The notes below the pieces were generated by a model that had not been told where the DNA came from, did no database searches, and was given only the letters and a program-made list of their open reading frames with translations. DNA of 64,000 bases from Hominenteromicrobium sp964531265 (lineage in GTDB: Bacteria; Bacillota; Clostridia; Oscillospirales; Acutalibacteraceae). Numbering within the stretch: position 1 is the first letter of the stretch; the number at the start of each line of letters is the position of its first letter. This document shows, piece by piece, positions 1-8,611 of the stretch. Location: positions 9,296 to 73,295 of the forward strand of contig CAZHDW010000011.1 in NCBI GenBank assembly GCA_964531265.1. The letters run 5' to 3'. The position numbers and the translations under genes were made by a program.

Positions 1-2
1 CA

Positions 3-650
3 ACACTTACATCCGGCGCAACAGTCGGAAGTGCCGGCAACACAAATACAATGTATGTTGAGTATTCCAATAACCCGACCCAGACCGGCAGCGGCGACAG
101 AGATACCGGCAAGACACCGGAAGATACGGTAATCGTCTTTACATACAAGCTCATTGTCAACAAGAAGGACGACAATGATAATGCTCTTACCGGTGCAGGC
201 TTTACTCTTTACAAGAAGATAAAGGATACATCCACGGAGGGCTTTACTTGGCAGCAGGTCGGTAATGAGGTCAAGGGTACTGACATGACACTGTTTACAT
301 GGACAGGTATTGATGCCGGCGATTATAAGCTGGTTGAGACCACCACTCCGGCAGGCTACAACACAATGGCGGATATTTTGTTCACCGTTGCAGATACAAA
401 GGATACGACTTCTGTTTCTCCCACTCTCACAGCACTTACCTCTGTGATCACCGGAAAGAGCGATACTTTCGGCACTACTGACGTAACAGCAGGCACGATC
501 ACAGCGGATATCACCAACAATAAGGGTACGATCCTTCCGGAGACCGGTTCTACCGGCACAATGATGTTCATCACCGTCGGCTCCATTCTCGTAATGGCCG
601 CAGGTGTGTTCATGGTTGTTCGCAAGAAGATGTCCGTATACGAGGACTGA
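3..650 (+). CDS. Major pilin/isopeptide-forming surface protein, C-terminal part (5' end outside window)
   Basis: This is the C-terminal part of a sortase-anchored pilin or adhesin. The frame is open to the left edge, so the true start lies upstream; the first in-window ATG at 51 is only internal. The visible part holds a prealbumin-like/SpaA-type Cna-B domain with a lysine-bearing strand (KLIVNKKD), an E-box-like segment (VETTTPAGYN) expected to form an intramolecular isopeptide bond, and a cell-wall sorting signal of LPETG, a hydrophobic helix and a VVRKK tail. Sortase would cleave the motif and polymerise the protein into a fibre or attach it to peptidoglycan. A sortase, a second pilin and a sortase-like gene follow at once, which fits a pilus locus. 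A shaft pilin is the likeliest role; the missing N-terminus prevents certainty. Confidence 0.88.
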   Translation, partial: TLTSGATVGSAGNTNTMYVEYSNNPTQTGSGDRDTGKTPEDTVIVFTYKLIVNKKDDNDNALTGAGFTLYKKIKDTSTEGFTWQQVGNEVKGTDMTLFTWTGIDAGDYKLVETTTPAGYNTMADILFTVADTKDTTSVSPTLTALTSVITGKSDTFGTTDVTAGTITADITNNKGTILPETGSTGTMMFITVGSILVMAAGVFMVVRKKMSVYED

Positions 651-698
651 TCCCAGATTAATATCACGCAAAACATACTATAAAATGTAGAATGTGCG

Positions 699-736
699 GC
701 GGTGGATAGCCTTACCGCTATCCACCGCTGTTTTTT
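699..736 (+). terminator. Intrinsic terminator after the pilin gene
   Basis: A perfect 12-bp stem (699-710 pairs with 717-728) with a 6-base loop is followed by a run of six T at 731-736. It sits between the abundant pilin and the sortase, so it may lower transcription of the downstream genes relative to the pilin rather than stop it fully, because no clear promoter is seen before the sortase. Confidence 0.85.
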
Positions 737-756
737 CTTATGAAAGCAGTTGATAG

Positions 757-1626
757 ATGCCTATGAAAAGAGACAAGGTAGGAATCCTTTTGGTCCTGAT
801 GCTGCTCGTAGGTGTCTGTGTGCTGCTTTATCCGGCACTAAGCCAGTATTGGAACTCGAAAACGCAGACCCGAGCGGTTGAAAGCTACCAGAATGCGTTG
901 AATTCAATAACCGACGACAGCTACAGCGAGTATTTTGAGGAAGCTGAGCTGTATAATGAAAGACTTGCACAGATGAATGATCCTTTATCCGAGGGCTCGG
1001 CTCTTGAGGAATATGACGAGCTTTTGAATGTCAGCGGAACGGGAGTAATGGGGTACATCACGATATCCAAGCTCGGAGTGGAGCTGCCGATATACCACGG
1101 AGTTTCAGCAGAGGTGCTGAATGTAGCCTGCGGACATGTTGAGGGCTCATCCATGCCGATAGGCGGTGAGAGCACGCACAGTGTGCTTTCGGCCCACAGA
1201 GGACTGCCCCATGCAAGGCTTTTTACAGACCTTGACAGAATGGAGCTCGGTGATATCTTTGCCGTGACGATACTCGACAGGGTAGTAACTTATCAGGTCG
1301 ACCAAATCAAGGTTGTAGAGCCGAACGAAGTGAACGATGTACAGATAATTGACGGCGAGGATCACTGTACGCTGCTTACCTGCACACCGTACGGAGTCAA
1401 TTCGCACAGATTGCTCGTTCGCGGAACAAGGATAGAAAATGCTGCTCCGGTGCTGTACGTAACATCGGATGCCTATATGATAGATTCACTTGTGGCTACC
1501 CCGGTGGTTGCTGCGCCGATGATACTCATCCTGCTCATAGTACTCATGGTCAGATATAACGGAAAGAGCAAGAAGCCTCTCATATCGAAGGAGGAAGAAG
1601 AATGGTCAAGAGAATATTTGCATTGA
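757..1626 (+). CDS. Class C sortase (pilus polymerase)
   Basis: This membrane transpeptidase joins pilin subunits by cleaving LPXTG-type signals and linking them to a pilin lysine. There is an N-terminal membrane helix (about residues 8-28), a pre-core region with a lid-like NDP segment near residue 75, the sortase barrel from about residue 98, and a second membrane helix near 240-265. The catalytic triad is complete: His147 in LSAHRG, Cys209 in TLLTCTPYG and Arg218 in NSHRLL. The TCTPYG(V/I)N-HR signature and the C-terminal helix are class C features. A second in-frame ATG at 763 is an equally good start, since neither has a strong ribosome site. It overlaps the next pilin gene by 25 bases, indicating coupled expression. 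Confidence 0.93.
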   Translation: MPMKRDKVGILLVLMLLVGVCVLLYPALSQYWNSKTQTRAVESYQNALNSITDDSYSEYFEEAELYNERLAQMNDPLSEGSALEEYDELLNVSGTGVMGYITISKLGVELPIYHGVSAEVLNVACGHVEGSSMPIGGESTHSVLSAHRGLPHARLFTDLDRMELGDIFAVTILDRVVTYQVDQIKVVEPNEVNDVQIIDGEDHCTLLTCTPYGVNSHRLLVRGTRIENAAPVLYVTSDAYMIDSLVATPVVAAPMILILLIVLMVRYNGKSKKPLISKEEEEWSREYLH

Positions 1627-2531
1627 TGCTGGCGTTATGCCTTGCAATGCTGCCGTGTGCGGCGAACGCACTTTCTACGGCTGATGCTACGGAAAAGCTG
1701 TCCCTAACGCAGGACTGCTCCGTAACCGCCGTGTACGGAAGTGACGGAGAAGTGTTCTCCGCGGCGCAGGTCAAGCTGTACAAGATAGCCGATATTACCG
1801 ACGAGCTGCAATATGTATACACCGACGATTTTGCTCCATGCGACATTTCAATAAACGGAATACAATCTAACAGCGAATGGAATGTGAGACGTACGACCTT
1901 TGAGTCCCATATTGCCGCCAATGGAATTACGCCGTACGCCGTGGATGTAACCGATGATAACGGTGCTATAAGCTTTCCGGGGCTCAGACCCGGGCTTTAC
2001 ATGTTGTCGGCGGTTACAGCAGAAAAGAACGGTATGAGGTACTATTTCGATACGGCGCTTGTGGCTTTGCCGGGCATTGATGCGGATACAAGAAAATGGA
2101 GCTATGATGTGCAGCTTACACCAAAGCCGGATATCGATACCGATGATAACGGAGATGTCCATTATCAGGTGGTAAAGCTCTGGAAGGGCGACAGCAGCGG
2201 CTCACGTCCCAAAAGCATCACGTTAGATATCCTTCGCAACGGTGTTGTTATGAAGACCGTAGAGCTGTCGAATGAGCACGGCTGGTCATATACATGGTCT
2301 GCCGAAAACGACGGGGCCGAGTGGACTGTTGCGGAGAAAAACGTTCCATCCGGCTATAAAGCATTGGTTGAAAAGCATTCGACGACCTTTGTTGTCACGA
2401 ATTCGATCAAGAGCACTGATGTACCGAAAACGGGGGACACTGCGAATATAGCTCTCTATATTGTCCTGCTGTGCGGAGCCGGAATCGCACTGGTGCTTAT
2501 CGGTGTCGCAGCGAGAAGGAGAAGCAAATGA
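1602..2531 (+). CDS. Minor/ancillary pilin with Cna-B domain and VPKTG sorting signal
   Basis: A secreted, sortase-anchored protein of 309 residues. It begins with a signal peptide (MVKRIFALML..., cleavage near ANA-LS at about residue 24), followed by an SpaA-like domain rich in beta strands and a C-terminal Cna-B domain (about residues 185-270) with the E-box-like segment WTVAEKNVPSGY. It ends with the sorting motif VPKTGD, a hydrophobic helix and RRRSK. Its small size and its position after the sortase suggest a basal or tip pilin rather than the shaft. The start lies inside the sortase gene, with GGAGGAAG just upstream. The gene ends in an ATGA overlap with the next gene. Confidence 0.88.
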   Translation: MVKRIFALMLALCLAMLPCAANALSTADATEKLSLTQDCSVTAVYGSDGEVFSAAQVKLYKIADITDELQYVYTDDFAPCDISINGIQSNSEWNVRRTTFESHIAANGITPYAVDVTDDNGAISFPGLRPGLYMLSAVTAEKNGMRYYFDTALVALPGIDADTRKWSYDVQLTPKPDIDTDDNGDVHYQVVKLWKGDSSGSRPKSITLDILRNGVVMKTVELSNEHGWSYTWSAENDGAEWTVAEKNVPSGYKALVEKHSTTFVVTNSIKSTDVPKTGDTANIALYIVLLCGAGIALVLIGVAARRRSK

Positions 2532-3109
2532 GAGTGAAGCGGTGTTCGTTATGGGCGTTGCCGGTGGTTGTCGGCGGTGTGATGATCATAGCAGCGCTCG
2601 TGCTTTCGGTATGCTGGCAGATGTCCATGAGGGCTGCTCCAAAGAAATATGAGCGGATTATAACGGCGATCTCGGAGCAGATACCTCAGCCGTATTCGGC
2701 CGCACCGGAGGCTCGTACGGATAACTCTATGCCGGTTTTATCCGTCGAGAAAAACGATTTCATCGGTGTGCTCGATATGCCCGGAATAAATGTTAAGCTG
2801 CCGATATCGGCGGAATGGGACAGAAAAATGCAGCTGCCCTGTGTCCACAGCGGAAGTATCTATGACGGTTCAATGGTCATAGATGCCACCACGCAGACGG
2901 GACAATTCGAAGGCTATCGCAGTATAAATGTGGGCGATGCCGTGAGCTTTACCGATATGACCGGCGCCCAATATGCATTCAAGGTCACGAATATAGTCCA
3001 TACAGATGACCGGGATGCATATGTCAAGGGAGAAAGCATAAAGCTCGTAATAGCCATAAAGAACTTGTATGCTTTCGAATATGTAATGATCGAGTGCGAT
3101 AATAATTAA
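2528..3109 (+). CDS. Sortase-fold protein lacking all catalytic residues (pseudo-sortase)
   Basis: This 193-residue protein has one N-terminal membrane helix (about 9-30) and a sortase B-like barrel recognisable from GVLDMPGINVKLPI, LPCVHSGS and INVGDAVSFTDM. Where active sortases have AGHN, it has DATT, so the His position is Thr121. Where they have LFTCT it has VIAI (Ala176), and the Arg position is Tyr185. It should therefore not be a transpeptidase. It may act as a scaffold, chaperone or pilus-base protein, or be a decaying copy; the open frame, strong ribosome site (AAGGAG at 2516) and ATGA coupling to the pilin argue that it is still made. The start at 2528 is preferred over in-frame codons inside the pilin gene. 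Confidence 0.75.
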   Translation: MRVKRCSLWALPVVVGGVMIIAALVLSVCWQMSMRAAPKKYERIITAISEQIPQPYSAAPEARTDNSMPVLSVEKNDFIGVLDMPGINVKLPISAEWDRKMQLPCVHSGSIYDGSMVIDATTQTGQFEGYRSINVGDAVSFTDMTGAQYAFKVTNIVHTDDRDAYVKGESIKLVIAIKNLYAFEYVMIECDNN

Positions 3110-3110
3110 T

Positions 3111-3146
3111 AAAACACGTGCGGCCGACTTGTCTGCACGTGTTTTT
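3111..3146 (+). terminator. Intrinsic terminator closing the pilus operon
   Basis: An 11-bp stem (3111-3121 with 3135-3145, AAAACACGTGC and its complement) has a 13-base loop and ends in a T run that is part of the stem. It lies 2 bases after the pseudo-sortase stop and separates the pilus operon from the glycan operon. Confidence 0.85.
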
Positions 3147-3197
3147 GCATTTGAACACGAATTTTACCCCACAGGCGTGATTTGTCCAAACATACAA

Positions 3198-3225
3198 TTT
3201 ACATTTTTAATAATTGTGTTATAAT
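3198..3225 (+). promoter_or_regulatory. Sigma-A-type promoter of the first glycan operon
   Basis: TTTACA at 3198-3203 and a perfect TATAAT at 3220-3225 are separated by 16 bp. The predicted transcript start near 3232 gives a leader of about 75 bases before the EpsG-like gene. No other strong promoter was found before 18556, so it probably drives the whole 3306-18348 cluster. Confidence 0.75.
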
Positions 3226-3305
3226 ATAAGGGAGTATGTTATCGAAAGAGGAACTACCATGGGACAGCTTGTCTTGTTATATTGTTTTTGTTGAAGGGAA
3301 TGCGT

Positions 3306-4412
3306 ATGGTTATTAATAATTATTGGTGGTTGCTTATTTGGATGTTAACAGGTGCTTTGCTTATTAGCAAAATTATTTCGATGAAACGAGTAGTCGTTAA
3401 CGGACGTGAAGAGTACAGATACAGTTTTCTGACAGCTGTGGTAATATTCGCTCCTTACTTTATTTGGGCGGCGTTTCGTAATGATACAATAGGGGATACT
3501 TGGGCCTATAGAACTCAGTTTCTTGCAGTGCCTGCCGATTTCTCTGAAGCAATAAGTTTTATACTTGATAGCACCAAGGATAAGGGCTTTTCGGTCCTTA
3601 TGGTTCTGATCAAGAGTATGTTTGGAAACTCAGATGTTGTTTTTTTCTTTATTATTGCTGCGATTCAGTCAATATGCATTGTTGCGATTTTTAGACGGTA
3701 TTCTTGTGATTATTGGGCAAGTATTTTCCTATTCATTGTTTCTACAGATTATCTTTCGTGGATGCATAATGGAATGCGACAGTTTATTGCGGTTGCTGGA
3801 ATTTTTGCCTGCACCTCATTAATGTTGAAGAAAAGATATGTCCCTCTTGTCATCTCTATTCTTCTATTATCAACAATTCACGGCTCAGCATTGATTATGT
3901 TGCCGATAGTCTTTATAGTACAAGGAAAGGCTTGGAATAAACGAACGATTCTGTTTATTCTCGTTATCGTGTTTTCGCTGGCTTTTATTGATCAGTTTAC
4001 ATCAGTATTGGAAATGCTTATTTCGAATACGCAATATGATAATATGATTTCCGGAGAGATATGGTCGGATGATGATGGAACTAATGCATTGAGAGTCTGT
4101 GTTTACTCTATACCGGCTATTTTGTCTTTGATAGGTCGTAGATTCATAGAACATGAGAATGATCCGATTATTAATCTCAGCTGCAACATGTCGATTGTTT
4201 CGGCTTCGGTCTATTTGCTATCCAGTGTGACTAGTGGTATATATGTTGGAAGATTGCCGATATACTGTAGCTTGTATTCATACATCCTTTTACCTTGGTT
4301 AATCCGAAAGGTATTTACTAAGAAATCTCAGTATTTGATTTACAGCGTGATGATCATTGCATATGTGTTTTTCTTTTATTATCAGTTGCACTATGCTTGG
4401 GGATTATTATAA
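3306..4412 (+). CDS. EpsG-family polysaccharide polymerase (Wzy-like)
   Basis: An integral membrane protein of about 368 residues with roughly ten hydrophobic helices. The segments AAFRNDTIGDTWAYR, KDKGFSVL and NGMRQFIAVAG are typical of the EpsG family, which polymerises lipid-linked repeat units at the outer face of the membrane. The start at 3306 has GAAGGGA at 3293-3299 with 6-base spacing; an ATG at 3300 is too close to that site, and an upstream TTG has none. It is the first gene after the promoter, and the next gene starts 11 bases after its stop. Together with the flippase at 16828 it defines a Wzx/Wzy-dependent pathway. Confidence 0.83.
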   Translation: MVINNYWWLLIWMLTGALLISKIISMKRVVVNGREEYRYSFLTAVVIFAPYFIWAAFRNDTIGDTWAYRTQFLAVPADFSEAISFILDSTKDKGFSVLMVLIKSMFGNSDVVFFFIIAAIQSICIVAIFRRYSCDYWASIFLFIVSTDYLSWMHNGMRQFIAVAGIFACTSLMLKKRYVPLVISILLLSTIHGSALIMLPIVFIVQGKAWNKRTILFILVIVFSLAFIDQFTSVLEMLISNTQYDNMISGEIWSDDDGTNALRVCVYSIPAILSLIGRRFIEHENDPIINLSCNMSIVSASVYLLSSVTSGIYVGRLPIYCSLYSYILLPWLIRKVFTKKSQYLIYSVMIIAYVFFFYYQLHYAWGLL

Positions 4413-4422
4413 GGAGATAGAA

Positions 4423-5514
4423 ATGTCAATTAGAGTTTTGCATGTGGTCACATACATGGGCCGTGGTGGTTTAGAAACAATGATAATGAACTATTATAGG
4501 CAGATTGATAGAAATGAGATTCAATTTGACTTTTTAGTTCACAGAGACTTCGAAGCGGATTACGATAGTGAGATCATCTCGTTAGGTGGAAACATATATC
4601 ATATGCCCGCGTTGAACCCATTCTCTCCGAAATACTATCGTTCCCTGTGTGATTTTTTCTCAACACATCAATATGATATAGTTCATTCTCATTTGGATTG
4701 TTTAAGCGCATACCCGTTAAGTGTTGCGCAGAAGTATGGCGTAAAAAACAGAATTGCGCATGCGCATAATAAGAATCAGGACAGAAATTTGAAATATCCG
4801 ATAAAGATGTTATCGAAAGTAATGATACCATATTTTGCCACTCAGCTATTCGCTTGCAGCGATGAAGCCGGCAAATGGATGTTCCGTGGTCGTGATTTTG
4901 CAGTTATGAGAAACGCCATAGATTCGAGAAAGTTTTTGTATTCACCTGAAAAAGAACAGGACATGAAAAGAAAATTTGGCATAGAGAATAAATTTGTGAT
5001 AGGTCACATTGGAAGATTTAATCCGCAGAAGAATCACAAGTTTCTTGTTAAGATTTTTGAGAAGGTGCTAAAGAAAGATCCGGAAGCAGTCTTGTTGTTG
5101 ATCGGTTCAGGTGATGGTCAGAAAGAAATAGAAACACAAGTCCGAACCTTAGGCATAGAGAATAGTGTGATGTTCTTAGGCAGCAGGGACGATATCCCTG
5201 CTCTGCTGCAAGGAGTGGATGTGTTTGTGTTTCCGTCCTTGTATGAAGGGTTGGGAATTGCAGCTGTTGAAGCTCAAGCAGCAGGTGTTCCATGTATCTT
5301 ATCCGAAGAAGTGCCTCGGGAATGCAAGCTATGTGAAAACGTTGAGTTCCTATCATTGGAGGATCCGGATGATGTTTGGGCAGACCATATTTGTCAGCAC
5401 AAGTTCGATATGAAAACGGACAATATTAATAGCATCTGCGATCAAGGATACGATATTGTTAGAAATGTTGAGTGGTTACAGAAGTTTTATATGTCAATGG
5501 GAAAGAAGAAATGA
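4423..5514 (+). CDS. Glycosyltransferase, GT4 family (EpsF-like)
   Basis: A cytoplasmic retaining glycosyltransferase of about 363 residues with the GT-B fold. The N-terminal half has RVLHVVTYMGRGGLET, a usual acceptor-domain start. The C-terminal half has the donor-binding pattern: IGHIGRFNPQKNH, LLLIGSGDG and FPSLYEGLGIAAVEAQAAGVPC, the last being the E-x7-E motif. The start at 4423 follows AAGGAG at 4411-4416. It resembles EpsF-type enzymes that add one sugar to a lipid-linked repeat; the sugar cannot be read from sequence. Its stop overlaps the next start in ATGA. Confidence 0.88.
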   Translation: MSIRVLHVVTYMGRGGLETMIMNYYRQIDRNEIQFDFLVHRDFEADYDSEIISLGGNIYHMPALNPFSPKYYRSLCDFFSTHQYDIVHSHLDCLSAYPLSVAQKYGVKNRIAHAHNKNQDRNLKYPIKMLSKVMIPYFATQLFACSDEAGKWMFRGRDFAVMRNAIDSRKFLYSPEKEQDMKRKFGIENKFVIGHIGRFNPQKNHKFLVKIFEKVLKKDPEAVLLLIGSGDGQKEIETQVRTLGIENSVMFLGSRDDIPALLQGVDVFVFPSLYEGLGIAAVEAQAAGVPCILSEEVPRECKLCENVEFLSLEDPDDVWADHICQHKFDMKTDNINSICDQGYDIVRNVEWLQKFYMSMGKKK

Positions 5515-6395
5515 GAGAATGTTTGTTAACAATTTTTACACCTGCTTATAATCGTGCGCATACTTTAGGACGTACATATGAATCGTTATGTCATCAAAGC
5601 AGGAAGGATTTTATCTGGCTTATTGTTGATGATGGTTCTCGTGATGAAACGAGAACTATGATTGAAGCTTGGCAGAGGGCCGATAACGGTTTCCAGATCA
5701 ATTATCTATACAAATCAAATGGCGGTATGCATACTGCGCATAACATGGCATATGAGAATATTGATACGGTTCTGAACGTATGTATTGATTCAGATGATTG
5801 CCTTGCTGATGGTGCAATTGAAAAAATATATGCTAAATGGGAAGAAATAAAGGACAAAGATTATGCGGGTATAGTCGGGCTTGATGCAGATATGAACGGA
5901 GCCTTGATAGGCAATGCTTTTCCGGACGACATGACAGAAACGACCCTTTCCGCATACTACGCTAAAGGCGGTAAGGGTGATAAGAAGCTGATATATCGAA
6001 CAGAGATAGTCAATCAGTTTCCGCCATATCCTGTTTTTGAAGATGAAAAGTATGTTGGGTTAGATTATAAGTATAGATTGATAGATCAGAAATATACATT
6101 GGCGACAATGAATGAAGTTCTATGTAATGTAGAATACCAGCATGATGGATCAAGTGCTACCATGTGGAAACAGTATAAGCTAAATCCAAAAGGGTTTGCG
6201 TTTTTACGAACTGTATACATGAAATATGCTACCTCCAGAAAGCGCGCGTTAATTGACGCTGTTCACTATGTATCGAGCAGCATTCTTGCTCGCGACAAGC
6301 GGTTCATTTTGCATTCGCCGCGAAAAATACTTACTCTATGCGCAATCCCGGCAGGCGTGGTTTTAGCGTTTGTAACTTTAGTAAAAGGAAAATGA
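5511..6395 (+). CDS. Glycosyltransferase, GT2 family
   Basis: An inverting GT-A glycosyltransferase of 294 residues. The N-terminus LLTIFTPAYNRAHTL, the nucleotide-binding segment LIVDDGSRD, and the metal-binding DSDD motif (VCIDSDDCL) are all present. The start at 5511 is set by the ATGA overlap with the preceding gene, whose end supplies GGGAAAGAAG as ribosome site. No membrane helix is evident. It probably adds one sugar to the repeat unit. Confidence 0.87.
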   Translation: MRECLLTIFTPAYNRAHTLGRTYESLCHQSRKDFIWLIVDDGSRDETRTMIEAWQRADNGFQINYLYKSNGGMHTAHNMAYENIDTVLNVCIDSDDCLADGAIEKIYAKWEEIKDKDYAGIVGLDADMNGALIGNAFPDDMTETTLSAYYAKGGKGDKKLIYRTEIVNQFPPYPVFEDEKYVGLDYKYRLIDQKYTLATMNEVLCNVEYQHDGSSATMWKQYKLNPKGFAFLRTVYMKYATSRKRALIDAVHYVSSSILARDKRFILHSPRKILTLCAIPAGVVLAFVTLVKGK

Positions 6396-6401
6396 GAGTA
6401 C

Positions 6402-7391
6402 ATGATAACCAAAATTGTAATTGTTCCTTATTTTGGAGAATTTAATGACTATTTCAGCTTGTGGCTTGAATCTTGTAGCAAGAATAAAGGCATAGATTGG
6501 CTGTTGATAACTGATATAGAGAATTCGTTTGTTTTGCCGAAAAATGTCAAAATAGTCAAGAAGACTTTTTCTGAAGTAAGAGACCTTTTTCGGAGTAAGC
6601 TGGGATTCAAAATATCATTGGAAACACCCTATAAGCTGTGTGATTATAAGCAATTTTATGGTTTTCTTTTTGAAGAATATATTGCAGATTATGATTTTTG
6701 GGGATATTGTGACTGTGATTTGATTTTCGGAGATATTGAGTCTTTTTTGACAGAAGACTGCTTCTTGAGTTACGATAAGATCCTTCGTACCGGACATCTG
6801 AGCTTTGTTCGCAATAAGAAAGAGATAAACGAAATATTTAGAAATTACAACACATATAAAGTCGCGCTCTCTTCACCTGCGATATATGGCTACGATGAAT
6901 CCATAGAGGGTTATCATTTGGGTTTTGCAGGAGAGCTTATGGATAAAGGCTATAATTTTTTTCGCGATGATGAATTGGTAGCGGATATAGATTTTAGGTA
7001 CTATCCTTTCCACATAGTATCTTCGCCGGATAAGATATGTGCTTTCTTGTATGATAATGGAAAGATATATCGAATTGAACGAACACCTGATAAATGTTTG
7101 CTGAAAACAGAAATGATGTATGTTCATCTGCAAAAACGCAAAATGGTAGTAAAGTGTAAATCGGACGCAAAAAAGTTTCTGATAGTGCCCAATTACTTTC
7201 TTGATTATGACGTAAAGCTTTTAGAATCTGATCATTTTTGGGAAAGTATCACGCAAGACAAAAGGGATTACTTTGATTTTAAGTTGGAGAAGAAGAATGC
7301 AATCAAGAGGGATGTAGTGCGTTTTTGGCATGAACCGCATAAGATTCACAGCTTGTTTTTCCGACTTTCAACGTGGTGGCGAGATAGATGA
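6402..7391 (+). CDS. DUF6625-like glycosyltransferase-related protein
   Basis: A 329-residue cytoplasmic protein that looks like the DUF6625 family found in polysaccharide clusters. It opens with KIVIVPYFGEFNDYFSLWLES and carries WGYCDCDLIFGDI, in which the aspartates resemble the DXD metal site of GT-A enzymes. The family name is from memory of similar proteins, and the enzymatic role is inferred from context. It overlaps the next gene by 4 bases (ATGA), so it belongs to the same transcript. Confidence 0.72.
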   Translation: MITKIVIVPYFGEFNDYFSLWLESCSKNKGIDWLLITDIENSFVLPKNVKIVKKTFSEVRDLFRSKLGFKISLETPYKLCDYKQFYGFLFEEYIADYDFWGYCDCDLIFGDIESFLTEDCFLSYDKILRTGHLSFVRNKKEINEIFRNYNTYKVALSSPAIYGYDESIEGYHLGFAGELMDKGYNFFRDDELVADIDFRYYPFHIVSSPDKICAFLYDNGKIYRIERTPDKCLLKTEMMYVHLQKRKMVVKCKSDAKKFLIVPNYFLDYDVKLLESDHFWESITQDKRDYFDFKLEKKNAIKRDVVRFWHEPHKIHSLFFRLSTWWRDR

Positions 7392-8593
7392 CAAGAAAGA
7401 AAGTATTAATTATTGGAAGCGACATGGAAATCGGTGGAGCGGAAAGAGCTTTACTGGGATTGCTGGATGCCATCGATACGGAGCGTTTTAGCGTTGATTT
7501 GTTTTTGCTGCATCACCAGGGACCCTTTTTGAAGTTTATTCCGGACAAAATAAATTTATTGCCGGAAAACTCTGCCTATACTGATTTAGCAGTTCCGATT
7601 GGTAATGTTATCAAAAAGGGGCATGTTCTCATGGCGTTTTCGAGAGCACTTGGGAAGTATAAAGCTAAAAGATATATTAAGCGTCATCAATTGTCCAAAA
7701 CAAGTTCTGTAGAAATTCATTATAGTTTTTTGTATACAAAGTGGTTATTGCCTAAAATATCTAACCAAAAATATGATTTAACTATTGCGTTTACTGTGCC
7801 ATATTATTTAGCGAATGAAAAAGTAAATAGTAAAAAAACAGTAGCATGGCTTCATACGGATTATAGATATATTGATGGAAATACAAAGAAAGAATTTGAC
7901 GTCTGGAATGCATACGACAATATTGTGTCGATTTCTGAAGATGTTGCAAAATCATTTCTAACGAAATTCCCAACTTTAGACAGAAGAATCATTGAGATTG
8001 AAAATATTATATCTCCTGTTATGATCAGGAAACAGTCAGAAGAGTTTTTAGTTGATAAAGAAATGCCTGATGAATCGGGAGTTGTTAAGCTACTATCTAT
8101 AGGCCGTTTCTGTGATGCGAAAAATTTCGATAGTGTTCCGGAAATTTGCTCTCGCTTAATAGAGTTGGGGGCAAATGTGAAATGGTACATCATTGGATTT
8201 GGCGGAGATGAGGAGCTTATTCTGTCCAAAATTCATGAATGGAATATGGAAAATCACGTTTTCATTTTAGGTAAGAAAGAGAATCCCTATCCATATATAA
8301 AAGCATGTGATATATATGTGCAGCCGTCGAGATTCGAGGGCAAGGCGGTGACTGTACGAGAAGCACAAATCCTGAATAAGCCTGTCATAATAACCAATTA
8401 TCCAACCGCTGCCAGCCAAATAGAAGATGGTAAAGATGGAGTTATCGTGCCAATGGATAATATTGGTTGTGCTGAAGGTATTTATAATGTGATAAAAAAT
8501 GCAGATGTTTCACTACCTCTAATTGAATTTACGAAGAATAAGGATTATGGCAATAATTATGAGGTTCAGAAATTATATGAATTAGCAAGATGA
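7388..8593 (+). CDS. Glycosyltransferase, GT4 family
   Basis: A 401-residue GT-B retaining glycosyltransferase. The N-terminus has LIIGSDMEIGGAERALLGLL, the middle has WLHTDYRYIDG, and the donor domain has LLSIGRFCDAKNFD, WYIIGFGGDE and QPSRFEGKAVTVREAQILNKPV with the family E-x7-E pattern. The AT content rises towards its 3' end, continuing into the pseudogene behind it, so the junction near 8590 may mark recombined DNA. Confidence 0.87.
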   Translation: MTRKKVLIIGSDMEIGGAERALLGLLDAIDTERFSVDLFLLHHQGPFLKFIPDKINLLPENSAYTDLAVPIGNVIKKGHVLMAFSRALGKYKAKRYIKRHQLSKTSSVEIHYSFLYTKWLLPKISNQKYDLTIAFTVPYYLANEKVNSKKTVAWLHTDYRYIDGNTKKEFDVWNAYDNIVSISEDVAKSFLTKFPTLDRRIIEIENIISPVMIRKQSEEFLVDKEMPDESGVVKLLSIGRFCDAKNFDSVPEICSRLIELGANVKWYIIGFGGDEELILSKIHEWNMENHVFILGKKENPYPYIKACDIYVQPSRFEGKAVTVREAQILNKPVIITNYPTAASQIEDGKDGVIVPMDNIGCAEGIYNVIKNADVSLPLIEFTKNKDYGNNYEVQKLYELAR

Positions 8594-8611
8594 AGAGTTT
8601 TATTCTATAAA

